64,000 nt of DNA from Agrypnia vestita (Eukaryota; Arthropoda; Insecta; Trichoptera; Phryganeidae), in the NCBI GenBank assembly GCA_016648135.1, contig JADDOH010000292.1, forward strand, positions 372,001 to 436,000, in the 5' to 3' direction. The position numbers were made by a program, and so were the translations under genes. Shown here one piece after another: positions 9,503 to 19,924 of this stretch. Position 1 is the first letter of the stretch; each line of letters starts with the position of its first letter. A model generated the notes under the pieces. That model did no database searches, had not been told where the DNA came from, and was given only the letters and a program-made list of their open reading frames with translations.

Positions 9503-10473
9503 ATATATTGCAATATTTAAAAAAGCAATAAATAAATATACGTAGTAACTAAATAACTTAAATAAATAAATATTATTTATTAAATAAGATCACAAAACAG
9601 TAGTGATGACATTATTATAGCGTTATTATATTTTTATATTAATTATTTCTTATTTTATTATTATTTCGTATTAATTATTTAAACCAAGTTATTATGAATC
9701 AGAAGTAAAAACTTCACTGTAAAAACATGAACTTTTCGTTGGCTGGAAGTTTTTTCGGAATATGAATCCGTTTTGCCAGTTATGGGTGTTCTTCTCTTCA
9801 AAGGCCAGAAAAAATCTGACCTTTGAAGAGAAAATCAGGTATTTTATAATCATAATCTGTTATCAGTTATATGGTAAAAATAATCTGTAAAATCCTCCAA
9901 AAAACAGTCTCTCCTTGACAAATTAAAGGTTATGACTGAAACAGGATTATAATGTAATAAATAATAATATTATATGATACTAAATAAATACATATTACAT
10001 TAAATAAATAAATAAATAAATAAATAATTAACATACCCATGAAAGTGAAGGCTACAATTTCGATACCATCCATAAGCACTGCAAGACGTGGCCACAGAGA
10101 AATGAACGGGGATTAGACCAGTGGTCCTCTCTCATTCGCCCTAGTTCCTCGTCTATTGGATTCAGGCTTATCTTTGAACCATCATTATCAGGAACATGGT
10201 CAGAAATCAGAGAAGCAAACTTCAAAATATCCAACAACTGTACAAAACCATTGCATCTCATGGCCGTTTGAAGAGCGATATTTTGGCCGCGTTGTGTCTA
10301 TCTTCAGGGTTAAAAAGTGGTTCTGTCGGTGTAAAAATGTGCCAAGCCACTCAAGCGCAATACCGTGCCGTGAGCAGTATGCGTATCTATAATAATTAGC
10401 TGTTAATTAGTTGTTATTAATAAATAACACATTTTGGTGATCTTGATGCAGGAATAATGTTTGTGTCTGGATC
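9503..10473. other. AT-rich DNA with a hairpin and an (AAAT)n run
   Basis: The 17-bp arms 9792-9808 and 9816-9832 (TTCTCTTCAAAGG type, one mismatch) form a hairpin with a 7-base A-rich loop. A (TAAA)n microsatellite occupies about 10001-10026. Frames at 10052-10399 overlap on both strands and are unrecognised. Confidence 0.5.
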
Positions 10474-10484
10474 GTCTAACACTA
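10474..10484. repeat. target-site duplication, left copy
   Basis: GTCTAACACTA, identical to 11059-11069, directly abuts the LINE 3' tail. Confidence 0.85.
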
Positions 10485-11058
10485 CTTACTTACTTACTTA
10501 CCATCACGCCGTTTCCCCGAGGGGGTAGGCAGAGAGGATAGAGCGCCATACTCTTCTGTCCTGACATACAACTTTCGCTTCGTCTACATTCATACATCTT
10601 CGCATGCAAGCTCGACGGTTGTTCAGACTTCTAACAGGACCATCTTCCAGTATCTGGTTAATCTGGTCATGCCACGTCTTCCGTGGTCGCCCTCTTTTTC
10701 TGGCGCCGTCAACACTTGCATCATATATCTTTCTTACCATTCTTTCCTCATTCATTCGCTCAACATGCCCAAACCACCTGAGCGACCCTATTTTTATTCT
10801 ATGTATTATGCTACGATCAGCTTTACATTCATTCCTAATATCTTCATTCTTTACTCTATCATACATGGATTTACCACACATACGTCTAAGGGACCTCATC
10901 TCCACTGCATTCAATCTACTTTCGTTCCTCTTCTGCCAGCTCCAGGCTTCACTTCCATACATTAGTGTCGGTACCAGAACTCCATTATGTACCGCCAGTT
11001 TTGCCTCGGTAGACATATTTCTATTAGAAATTATTGCATTCAAAGCACCGTTCACCCT
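10485..11058 (-). mobile_element. 5'-truncated LINE with intact ORF C-terminus
   Basis: The minus strand encodes about 185 residues downstream of the reverse transcriptase core, without a stop until TGA at 10504. It includes NGVLVPTLMYGSEAW, LRWFGHVERMNEERM, GARKRGRPRKTW and the C-terminal VWRSILSAYPLGETA. These blocks are typical of a very common insect non-LTR family, whose clade I leave open. The 3' end carries GGGGAAACGGCGTGATGG and an (AAGT)n tail (10485-10500, minus). An 11-bp direct repeat GTCTAACACTA lies at 10474-10484 and 11059-11069. The open frame and clean duplication suggest a fairly recent insertion. The reverse transcriptase and endonuclease are missing. Confidence 0.9.
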
Positions 11059-11069
11059 GTCTAACACTA
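11059..11069. repeat. target-site duplication, right copy
   Basis: The second GTCTAACACTA marks the truncated 5' end of the LINE. The LINE-like frame reads on from this duplication only by chance. Confidence 0.85.
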
Positions 11070-13435
11070 AATTGGATTAAATAAATGTTTTAACAAAACA
11101 AATATCCTTTAAGATCTGCCAAGCGCCAACCAAAAGTTTCCAGAAAATTATTTATAATTAATGCATAATACAGCAAATTTAATTAATGCAAAAAACTTGT
11201 ATTGATATCCAAATCACTGTTATTTATTGGCTTTGATGACATTTCTTAAGATGCGCATCTTTTAGAAATAACCTCAAATATTGTAGTTTGCAACAGGTTT
11301 TTTTCGTTTTATTACCGAAATATGCGACTGTTGCCAAATTTCGAAAATATTTAATCGATTTTACAAAAAACAAGCTATGCCTACTTGTACGAGTATATCG
11401 TTTGTTACTATGATCCATTTATACGTGTCTCCGCCTATATCTTCTGACAGTTTTGAGGATAATTTTAAATAAAATATAATACCTAAGAAATATGTAAGAG
11501 AAATCTGTAGAGAAAGCGGAAACCGATTAGTGATCAATTTAAATAACTACTTCATAATTACTAACGATAATTTTTCTACTATACTACAGCATATTTGATA
11601 CAGTAAATAAAGGAACTACGATAATAATGAGGTAATTTAAACATGTGAAATGACCGTGAAGAGGAAAGTAAATAAACTATGTAAGGCCTTTGTTGAATGC
11701 AGCAGGAAAGACTGATCAACCAAATATTGAAGCAATGCCCCATTTAAAGCTTTTAAAATTGAAGAGCCGCATGAGAAGATGTATGAAAGTGTTTGAGTCA
11801 AAAGTGCCAGGATAGAAAAGTGTGACGTTCTATCATCTCTGCGTATCATTAGTTAGTTAATTTTTCTCGTATGACGTTTTGAAAATGATTATTTGTCAAG
11901 TGAAATCAAAAAGAAAAATTTTACGTCTATCGGTGAAGTACGTCGGAGTCGACACAGCGTCACAAAGGTAAAGAGGAGAATTTTCCGTTAGATTCTTTTG
12001 ATGGTCGGTAAAAAACGCAATCGTCATTAATTATCGTAAATCACAAGGTATTGCGTTTCAAGCTCGCCTGTTGGGAACACCGTGCCTCGGCTCACAATAA
12101 ATCAAATACCTGTAGCGTTTGTGGTTTTTCCTTGACTAGCGCTATTTTTTACAGAATAAATAAAAATGTCGAGAATTACGGTCTAGTTGACCTGCCTATC
12201 TGTTGAGTAACTTGAATAAAGACGTGGGTTTTTATGCAATTTTTATAACGCTGTTACGTGTGTGTAATAAAAAAATATTTTTTAAATTTAATAACCAACA
12301 AAATAAGTACAATGTAAATATTGATTTACAAATAAAGTACAATTCTATTAAGAAACATGGTAAAAATAATAAGAAAAAAAATATTTTTCGAATTCGAATA
12401 AAATTACTGACGTTACATGAAGTTACGGAAAAACAGACAACAGACAGACAGACAGACAGATAACGAAATGATTATGTTTGATAATTGATTCGATGTAGAT
12501 ATATAAAAATAAAATAAGGAGCATGAAATTTAGTAACTTGGAAATTTTATTTTGTTTTTTTTTATTAAAAATAAATTAATGTGTTTTCTGTGTGCATCAC
12601 TTATAATTTTAAAACTTACCCACACGCCTTATATCAATTATTTGTGACTAGAATTTAACTGTTGTGTAATTTCACTGTTGTCTTTGCCAAATTGCGGAAA
12701 ATCAGATACCAATCATCAAATAATATAATCTCAAATAACGGTTGCTGTGAAACCGGTTAAAATAACGGATTTAACCATCAATAATCTCTAGATATGTCTT
12801 ATCCACTAAACTTACAAGCATGTTGATTATTATTAGAATTTCGCAATTAGTGATTGGAGTAATCATATTTCTAAATTTTTGAATAATTAGGTATTTTCCG
12901 ATTAACTAATCCGATTCAAGGTCCTCGAGTACACTGCATCACTAAAACATTAATCTTCTTTAGAATTTGCTATAACAGGTGTAATATTATAATAAAGATA
13001 TATAGAATGCTTTCGCCCATTTGTTTCACTGAGAGTTCAATACTTCTTTCTTCCACCCGACCTGGCATAGTCTAGACTCGACCACAGTTAAGTAGATGTA
13101 GGTACCTATACATATTCTTGTTGCGCATATGTCCGGTGGGAGACAAATCAAATACTTGAAATTAATTATGTTTTTATTTACCACCACCACCACGAAGTCA
13201 CTGAAGAAGAATTTAATTGGAGCACTATTCTCTAATTAACATTAATTTCGCATGTTTCTTTTCGTTAATTTTAACTGCATTAAATCATTGGCTAGAATGA
13301 AAGCTCACTTGTAACTGTTAAAATTAGAATGAGCTTCTTTATATAGTCTTTAGATACCATCATATATTATACAAATGAAATATCATTTATGCTTATATAT
13401 TTTTCCTTTAAATATATATATATGTAGTCTGCTCT
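11070..13435. other. no gene recognised; (ACAG)n and a complex patch
   Basis: Mostly AT-rich. 11920-12130 is richer in GC and complex (contains TCATTAATTATCGTAAATC) and could be conserved noncoding DNA. A short (ACAG)n microsatellite lies at about 12433-12460. No frame longer than 86 codons, none familiar. Confidence 0.45.
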
Positions 13436-13439
13436 CCAA

Positions 13440-13735
13440 AGGAAAGCGCCTGTGAAGTGGATTCCTAGATGTCATTCCATCTTTTAGGAGGTCTTCCGCA
13501 AGGGCTGGTTCCGTGAGGCTGGCTATGTGGTGCTATATAAGGGAGTCTGGTGCTCTCCATTCTCAAGACACGAGCATACCAGTCCCTACTTCGCTGTCTA
13601 CTCCAGTGTACAATGTCCTTAGCCTCACATCTTCCTTATTCTGGTGTCCCTCACGCGATCTCTCAAAGTCTTGCCTGCTATCATCTTTAGTATCTTCATC
13701 TCGGAAAACCGAAATGTTAGTTTAGTCATGATTCT
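13440..13735 (-). pseudogene. decayed LINE C-terminus (GRPPKRW type)
   Basis: On the minus strand the pieces EMKILKMIAGKTLRDRVRD, RIRKM, SRQRSRDWYARVLRMESTRL and GRPPKRWNDI appear in order in two frames. This is the familiar post-RT domain of an insect LINE (LRDRVRNxxIRxxC, W..H..RM, GRPPKRW). Stops and at least one frameshift break it. The plus-strand 70-codon frame is a shadow. It differs from the 10.5-kb family. Confidence 0.75.
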
Positions 13736-14400
13736 GTCTGCCTTTGCTTCAACGATCTAAGTCATTATTGGTCTTATGCAGCATACATTATTCGTTCCAC
13801 GATTCTTTGTCTAAATATTTCTCGTTATATGATTATCGATAAGCACCGATATTGGTGACATTCACCTCTGCAGTACAGTTACCGATAACGTACTTACGCA
13901 TACGATTCCGCAACTTTGGATTTTCTTACTGGCAAGTACGACAACATGTATCCACTACTATCACTAAATGGAGCAGCAGGTACAATAATAGATTCTTGAT
14001 ACCAAGGTGAAGATACATACCAGACATGGGTCTCTAATGTAGGTACAAACATTCCCTAACGGTGATATCAAAGTGAAAGGTTGCCAATGTGTGGAATGAA
14101 ATAATATTGTGAGGTTTCACAATATGAGTTTTTTGATCGTGTTAATTTTTTTCCAAGAACATACTTGATTTTTGTCTCCAGAATGGATCGTTATCAATCA
14201 AGATATACATGTTTTATATGTAGATGCCCCACATATCTATTTTATACGGGAACTAGCCACCTGGCCTGGATTTGCCTGGTACAGTTTTGTCCACTTTCAA
14301 GTCAAAAATGGTTGGTGTAAGTTATCCTTAAAAGATAGATGTTTGTTACCAATAAACTTTTTATGGATCAGTTAATTTTAGGCAATTCTTTTTTTTACGG
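13736..14400. other. no gene recognised
   Basis: Mixed composition. A 67-codon plus frame at 14172-14375 has no familiar motif. Confidence 0.4.
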
Positions 14401-14404
14401 TTTT

Positions 14405-14610
14405 TTGTATCTCTAACGGATTAGGCAGCGTTTTCCACGAGAGCGCTGTAGCGGCAAATTTTTTCCGACTTAATTCACTAATGCTCAGCTCCTATATGTG
14501 CTGGGGTATTTTTTAACACACAAAAATCTTTCTGGAGAAATGCATGACTTCATTTAGTGGTTTTCGAGATTAGCGCGCTCATACAGACGGAAAGATGCTA
14601 GCTGGGGACT
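14405..14610. repeat. probable dispersed insect repeat fragment
   Basis: Contains TAGTGGTTTTCGAGATTAGC followed by a CATACAGACGG block, a phrase that recurs in many insect dispersed repeats. No internal copy elsewhere in this window is close enough to align by eye. Confidence 0.35.
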
Positions 14611-14639
14611 TTTTTTTATATTATGTATTGATATTGATG

Positions 14640-14940
14640 TATGTAGATTTGGGTGTTTAAGGGGTTACGGCCGACCATTGGATGGCTTAAGTGATCATTT
14701 TACACAATGTGATGTTGACGATTCTACCCACAATCGACCACAATATCTATACAATTTGGAAAGCTGTATATATGGTAGTTATGTACCTTGTTTCCAAACT
14801 AACATGGTGTAAAGTGATCACTCAAGGCAGCCAATAACAGATCGTATGCCCTGGGAACACCAAAAGACTTCAATACATACTTTCCCAAATATGTAAGATA
14901 AGTTGGTCTCTGTGAGACATCTATTATATATCTTGATTAC
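14640..14940 (+). mobile_element. MITE-A copy
   Basis: The centre GGCTTAAGTGATCATTTTAC (14683) is followed by an AATGTGATGTTGACGATTC block. From 14870 the right arm AAAGACTTCAATACAT...GTCTCTGTGAGACATC and TATATCTTGA appears, in the same order as at 63.8-63.9 kb. The left arm is degraded. Noncoding. Confidence 0.6.
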
Positions 14941-15401
14941 GGGGTTTCTTGTAGTTAGTAATACAAAGTCGTTGCAATTCATTTAAATCGATTGTCCGAA
15001 CGTGTTGTGGGAAATATCTTGGGATCGTTTACACGGTATGAATAAATGCCAGTAAATAAATAAATCAATCATTTTTATGAAACAGGAAAACAGTCGTGGC
15101 TAGGTTCAAATATGGCGAGTTCACTTATCGAGGGAAGCGGTATGTTGTGACTGCGTCTCTCGGCACTGCCCACGACCAGCGCTTACAGTCGGAACTACCT
15201 CAAATACCATGTTCCAAAAGTTAAGTATTTTATTTTATTTTCATGATTTAATCATAGTACAAATACTGTATTGTAACTACGGAATTCAATTGTGCAGTAA
15301 AAAATGAAATAATTCGTACACTAACATACTTATTGAATGTGACAAATAAAAAATAAAAAAGTAAAAACCTTTAATTAGAACGAAAAACTATGTATAAAAG
15401 A

Positions 15402-15725
15402 CTGCGTCGAACCGGACACGTGATACGTATGGGAGACCATAGATTGTCTTAACGTGTACTATATATATATTACGGTAAAGTCTTTGGTAATCGTAAGGTT
15501 GGCGAATAAAAGAAGCATTTTAAGGATTGCTTGGAGTCCTTGGCACTGTGCAACAGTAATTGGGAAGAGCTGGCACTTGACCGGATTGAGTGGCGAAATA
15601 TCTGTTCTATGGTAGATGGCAGCAAGAAAAACCCCGAACAGAACGCGCGCTGTCGCCCTTCGTCGGAGAGAGCAACAGAGATAAAATTTAACCTGCGATG
15701 TTTCTGGGAGAACCTGCGGCTCTAG
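15402..15725 (+). pseudogene. decayed LINE C-terminus (TGHVIRM type)
   Basis: The plus strand reads LRRTGHVIRMGDHRLS, then YGKVFGNRKVGE, a stop, KKHFKDCLESLALC and NWEELALDRIEWRNICSMVDG. These match the order of a common insect LINE tail (L.WTGHVIRM.D.R.PK..FYGEL, K.RFKD.LK..L, WE.LA.DR..WR). One in-frame stop and one frameshift near the TA-rich tract at 15460 show it is dead. The 64-codon frame from 15531 is its last part. The final 40 residues no longer align. Confidence 0.75.
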
Positions 15726-15849
15726 AATTGGCCTGTTCTCACTCACATAAGAGGTTGCATCGCTGATGGAGATGTAAATGAAAGGCGAGGGGATCTTCGA
15801 CTACGAGAACCAGCAACGACGATGATGACGACTACGACGATAATTAGTA

Positions 15850-16200
15850 TAATACCACTATTTATTGAATAATCTGTATATTTCGGACCAATCAATTGTC
15901 CCTTCATCAGGATACAAAGTATAGATACTAAAAATAAAAATTCGAAGTACAGGCATTAACAAAAACTAAATAAAAAAAGTAAATGTATGGGAGTTGAATA
16001 ACTAATTCAGAACAAATCTGAAAACAAATCAAAAATTTATAATAAATATTATATTTAATTTGCTTTAACATCTTTACTAATTTCTTAAATTTCTAATTTA
16101 TCTAATTGTAATTTTATGTTATTTTTATGTAAAATTTGTAAGCCTCTTTTCTAAATTTCTAAATCTCTGGCGAAATGGGTAGTAAAGCTAGTTAAAAAGA
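15850..16200 (-). pseudogene. Penelope-like element 3' end with hammerhead-like core
   Basis: On the minus strand, between about 16190 and 16080, SFTTHFARDLEI and LQLDKLEI.EISKDVKAN appear. They correspond to LLDKLEILEIRKSV in the 29.4-kb Penelope relic and to the C-terminal region of that family's ORF. Downstream, CTGATGA (15904-15910, minus), stem AGGGACAATTGATTGGTCC and GAAA (15881-15884, minus) form a hammerhead-like core. A tail ending in TAGTGGTATTATAC follows. Stops interrupt the ORF. The cleavage triplet is no longer canonical. Confidence 0.65.
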
Positions 16201-16555
16201 CATTTTCTGTAGTAAAAAACAAAAAATCTTTCTATCAAAATTATTTTTGTTAATAACAATAGCATGTCATCGAAAAAGATTTAAACAAGCTGTTAGACAC
16301 CATCCCATTTGGAATCTGATTGGAAAATTACGAAATGAGAATGAAATTGTAAAACGGATAAACCTCGGAAAAGTTTAAATACCTACTGAAATCGACTATG
16401 CGTAAGTACTTTTTTTAGAAAGGATGAAATAACGCTCGATGAGTTTGATTTCAATATCAACATTTTGTAAATTTTCATCTGCCATTTTTTGAAAATACAA
16501 AAAATTTAAAAAATCAAAACACAACTAAAATTGATTAGAAATATGTACACTACGA
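16201..16555. other. no gene recognised
   Basis: AT-rich. Could include the decayed upstream part of the Penelope copy at 15.9 kb, but no motif is legible. Confidence 0.4.
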
Positions 16556-16559
16556 TTCG

Positions 16560-17150
16560 CGGATTCGCCGCGATTCTAATTATCAGTCACATTCTATTTA
16601 CCGAGGAAATGTGTTTGCGTTAATTAACTGGGTGAAAAAATCTGTAAACGATACACGACAGCAGAGCCGCCCCCGTCGGCGGTCCTTCGCCAAAAGGACC
16701 GTATTAACTACCCGAACGTAAAAAATGACGCTCGCATCGCTCTGTCTTTGGTGCGTATCGGGTAGTATTTCGCTTGTTCGCCACCGCGTTTTAGATTGTT
16801 CGAGTCGGTGCTTAAGTGCTTCGCGCAGTATGTGATTGTTTACATCGTTTTGCGCTAAAATATCTGACCATTAATTAGCGGCTCGGGAGGAGGCGGCCCC
16901 GCGGAACGGACCGTACGGCAGAAAAAAACAACAGTTACCGAAATTTTAATTGGCATTTTAATTAAATCTTATCAGCGTTAATTACATATTTTCGAAGCAG
17001 CGGCACAGCGACTTGCCTAGCGGCTGGCGCGCGCCTCGCCATCCTCGGCTAGGCGCTCCTCACTCTTCACTCTCCGAGACTCTCCGAGTTTCACTCGGAC
17101 ACCGGTCGTGGACTGCGTCGATATTCGGCACCATGGCTGCCAGAATGGCC
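16560..17150. other. GC-rich, CpG-rich island with homeodomain-type sites
   Basis: One of the most GC-rich stretches, complex and not similar to other parts of the window. CpG is abundant (GCCGCCCCCGTCGGCGG, CGGCCCCGCGGAACGG). Embedded are TTAATTAGCGG, TTTTAATTGGC and GTTAATTACAT, with TAAT cores. A candidate enhancer, CpG island or exon of a nearby gene. No long ORF fits a known protein. Confidence 0.4.
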
Positions 17151-17154
17151 GAAG

Positions 17155-17345
17155 TACGTCAGAAATAGAATTGTCTATCAAATCTAAATACAATAATTTC
17201 CTCGTCTGCCTGTCTGTCAGTCCGTAATCTTCGTAACTTACTGGAATCGCGCTGAATTTACTACAACACTGATGAAGTGCGGGCGCCCGAGTGTGACACG
17301 CAATCAGCGCGCAGCTCCGGCAACACGCAAGGATCATCCAATCCA
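17155..17345 (-). repeat. dispersed repeat copy 1
   Basis: Shares with 19075-19215 the block TAATGAAG/GATGAAGTGCGGGCG, then a C/TGAGTGTGA and ATCAGC block, and CGCAAGG. The upstream CTGTCTGTCAGTCCG resembles the insect-wide repeat type that ends in a GAAGCCGCGGGC-like phrase. The 109-codon minus frame over it is not convincing. Confidence 0.55.
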
Positions 17346-17673
17346 ATTACACGGTCTCGACATTTTGAAAATATTATTTTATTACATTTAATTTAACGAT
17401 TATACGAAAAAACTCAATTTAAGAAAAAAAATGGTTTTCTATTCATGAATATTTAGCTTCATAATCCTGCAAAAACTATATCCCCTGATTTTCACACGTG
17501 TACGTACACGCCTAGTAATAAAAATAAAAATAAATTTCATAGCCAGGAAATACCAAATCATGTATATATCTGAATAACATATCTTCTCTCTAGTACAGTG
17601 AGAAGATTACTGAACAAATTACTTAACAGAAAATATTAAATCATGTATAAATCTGAATACAAATCAGTCTAAT
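17346..17673. repeat. local direct duplications
   Basis: AAATCATGTATA.ATCTGAATA occurs at about 17558 and 17638. ACAGTGAGAAGATT occurs at 17595-17608 and again at 17865-17878, flanking the MITE-C copy. Otherwise AT-rich. Confidence 0.6.
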
Positions 17674-17863
17674 AGACCTCTTTTCCATTTAAGAAAGACA
17701 ATCGAATTAGTATGTGTAAGCCGTGCGTACGACGCACATTATTTCATTGTGTTGGTGTTTGTGGGTATAAACACCAACAAAACAAAACAATATACATTAT
17801 ACGCGGCCTTATATGCACTGCTTACACATACTAATTTGATTTGCCTCAAATGGAAAGAAGTCT
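17674..17863. mobile_element. MITE-C copy 1 (palindrome with about 87-bp arms)
   Basis: The left arm 17674-17760 and the right arm 17769-17863 are imperfect reverse complements sharing TTTCCATTT, AATTAGTATGTGTAAGC and AACACCAAC, with loop GTGGGTAT. The arm sequence matches that at 49.6 kb (TTAGT.TG.GTA.. and GCGCATTGTTTCGTTGTGTT). Flanked by the direct repeat ACAGTGAGAAGATT on both sides. Confidence 0.8.
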
Positions 17864-17890
17864 ACAGTGAGAAGATTGTTGAATAAAATA

Positions 17891-18290
17891 CATACTTACC
17901 ATCACGCCACTTACCATTTCTCCGCAAATATGACAGAACACCACACTCTATCCAGACACACCACTTTTTTCCCATCCACTATCACTCATTTTCTTATGCT
18001 CGTTCTTCGATTCTTGTTGTTGAATCTTTTAACGGGGTCGTCTTCGTCATATTTGGTTTGTCTGATCCTACAAGTCCTTACGCGGACGCCCCTTGTTCCT
18101 GTTGCCTTCTACGACCGCCTCATATCTTCTTTACCTTCCTCTCTTACTTCAGATGTTCCACACGATCAAATCGACTCAATGACCCTTTTTTATTCTAGCC
18201 ACTGTGTCGCGATTACCTAGCGCGATTAATTACATGTGATCTTCACTCTGTCGTAGATAGATTCTCCGTAGATGGGCCGCAAGATGCTCG
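17891..18290 (-). pseudogene. decayed LINE tail, relative of the 10.5-kb element
   Basis: The plus strand begins with ACTTACCATCACGCC, the same 3' junction as at 10495. It then follows the 10.5-kb copy through AACGGGGTCGTCTTCGTCAT, GCGGACGCCCCTTGTTCC and CCACACGATCAAATCGACTC, with many substitutions and deletions. On the minus strand no long frame survives. The 117-codon plus-strand frame is a shadow. It starts right after MITE-C. Confidence 0.75.
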
Positions 18291-19070
18291 GATAATAATC
18301 ATACATCTTAAAATTAGTGATACTGTAAATTTCTTTCTGAATTCCCTAATTTATGAGGGAGTGTCACCAATCCGTAGTCCACAGCATGTTTCGCACCCTT
18401 GAATGACAGCGGAGCCAGAGAGTGCAGTCCGTGCGGAGAACGGAACCTAGCTCACAACCTCGACACTTCTTTGAAATATCTGGCGACCCTCAAACAACAA
18501 GGTCTTCGGATGTAGAAGAACGCCAGAGAGTATTTTTTTATCCTTGAAGTGTCGTTCGTAATTAGTATTGGTTTAATTCTTATGAAGGAAACAATAAAAT
18601 ACTTTGATATATGGATTCTAGTTAGATCCTTTTTCCCAACGTGATATACTTGAGTAAATATCGGGCTGGAGACAATAGAAATAAATTATAATTCGAATTA
18701 CCAGTGGTGCAGTCCGGAGGTATCATAAAATTTTTGATGTTCGTAGTTCAAATGATTTTTTTCCATTATTGGGAGTACCGACCATACTGGATGTTAACTA
18801 TTAATAAATATATGAAACGACATAAAAAGGTTGCGAATTTTCGGAGGTATCATAAATTTTTTATTTGTCGTAATTTTTTCATTTCTCTAAGAATTGATAA
18901 TGATATTAAAAAATGTTTATTATTATAAATTTATGTATCTTTAGGAGTGTTATCTCACCCATCCTCCGATAGATTGTAACTTTATTTTTATAGAAAAATT
19001 TTTAGTCATCCGAAGTGAAGGATCCACATTATAGTTTTGATTGAAAAACCGCGATAAATCAACAATCCTA
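18291..19070. repeat. no gene; one local direct repeat
   Basis: CGGAGGTATCATAAA plus a T-rich tail occurs at about 18715-18765 and again at 18843-18890. The rest is unrecognised. Confidence 0.5.
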
Positions 19071-19074
19071 ATTT

Positions 19075-19215
19075 CGAAAGTCTATCTATCCATAACTTGC
19101 TGGTCTGGAATTATGACAACAATACTGATGATGACTAGCCACTAATGAAGCCCGGGCGCTTGAGTGTGATGCGTTAATCAGCCCGCGGCTCACGTTACGC
19201 GCAAGGGTCGTTATT
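19075..19215 (-). repeat. dispersed repeat copy 2
   Basis: Second copy of the 17.2-kb repeat, with TAATGAAGCCCGGGCGC, TTGAGTGTGATGCG, TTAATCAGC and ACGCGCAAGGGTCG in the same order. The left parts differ more. Confidence 0.55.
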
Positions 19216-19257
19216 AAATTTTATTATGTTTAGTTATTTTTCACGAGTTTATAGCTA

Positions 19258-19924
19258 GTAAAGAGTTTTTTTAAAGGCGGAGAACTAATTAAAATAACAC
19301 ACACAAAAATGTATTTAATATCCACAAATTTGATTGGTTTTATTTGACACAATTTTATGGCATTAATATTTGAATCTAATCTTAATCTTAATCTGGAGGT
19401 CCAATTTTTACACACTCTTTGCAATAAATCAGGCTGTATTTAGACAATAATGCATCGTTGTAATGTTGGCTTCCAAGTGCTCAATTGTTTCTGCTTTATC
19501 AGCGTAGGCATGCGACTTTAACGTAACGCTCACCGTTGGCTGTAACGTTCTGACCATCATCATTTTTGAATACATGTGGACCAATGTTTCTACCGGCTCA
19601 TACAGCACACCAAACGGTGACTTTTTCTGGATATAATGGTGTTTCGAGAATCGCTTGTAGATTATAATCGCTCAAAATGAGGCAATTCTGTTTATTGACA
19701 TAGCCATTTAACCAAAAGTGTACCTTATCACTGAACGTACATATTTGGATTGTGAAAATTGGAGCTCTAGATTACACCATATACACGCCACCCACGGTAG
19801 CCACATGTTCAAAATTAAATAATAATGCCATAAAATTATCTTTCAAATAAAGCTAATTTTAGGAACATTAATAATATTTTATTTCAATTTAAAGTTCTCC
19901 GTCTTTAAAGAAAAACCCCTTTAC
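19258..19924 (-). mobile_element. Tc1/mariner-superfamily transposon relic with both inverted ends
   Basis: Terminal inverted repeats of about 29-32 bp lie at 19258-19286 and 19893-19924 (TTTAAAGACGGAGAACT core). On the minus strand the transposase reads FSDKVHFWLNGYVNKQN, SDYNLQAILETPLYPEK, VTVWCAV, NIGPHVFKNDDGQNVTANG, then YADKAETIEHLEANI and QRVCKNWTSRL. The first catalytic D (FSD) is kept and its neighbouring E has become K. The blocks for the second and third catalytic residues are missing, so an internal deletion removed them. Stops add to the damage. About 670 bp in all, compared with well over 1 kb for a full element. Confidence 0.85.

Noticed and set aside
10604..11080. 158-codon plus-strand frame
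   Set aside because: It is the antisense shadow of the LINE C-terminus, whose minus-strand translation has clear family motifs.
17867..18220. 117-codon plus-strand frame
   Set aside because: Antisense of a decayed LINE tail related to the 10.5-kb copy.
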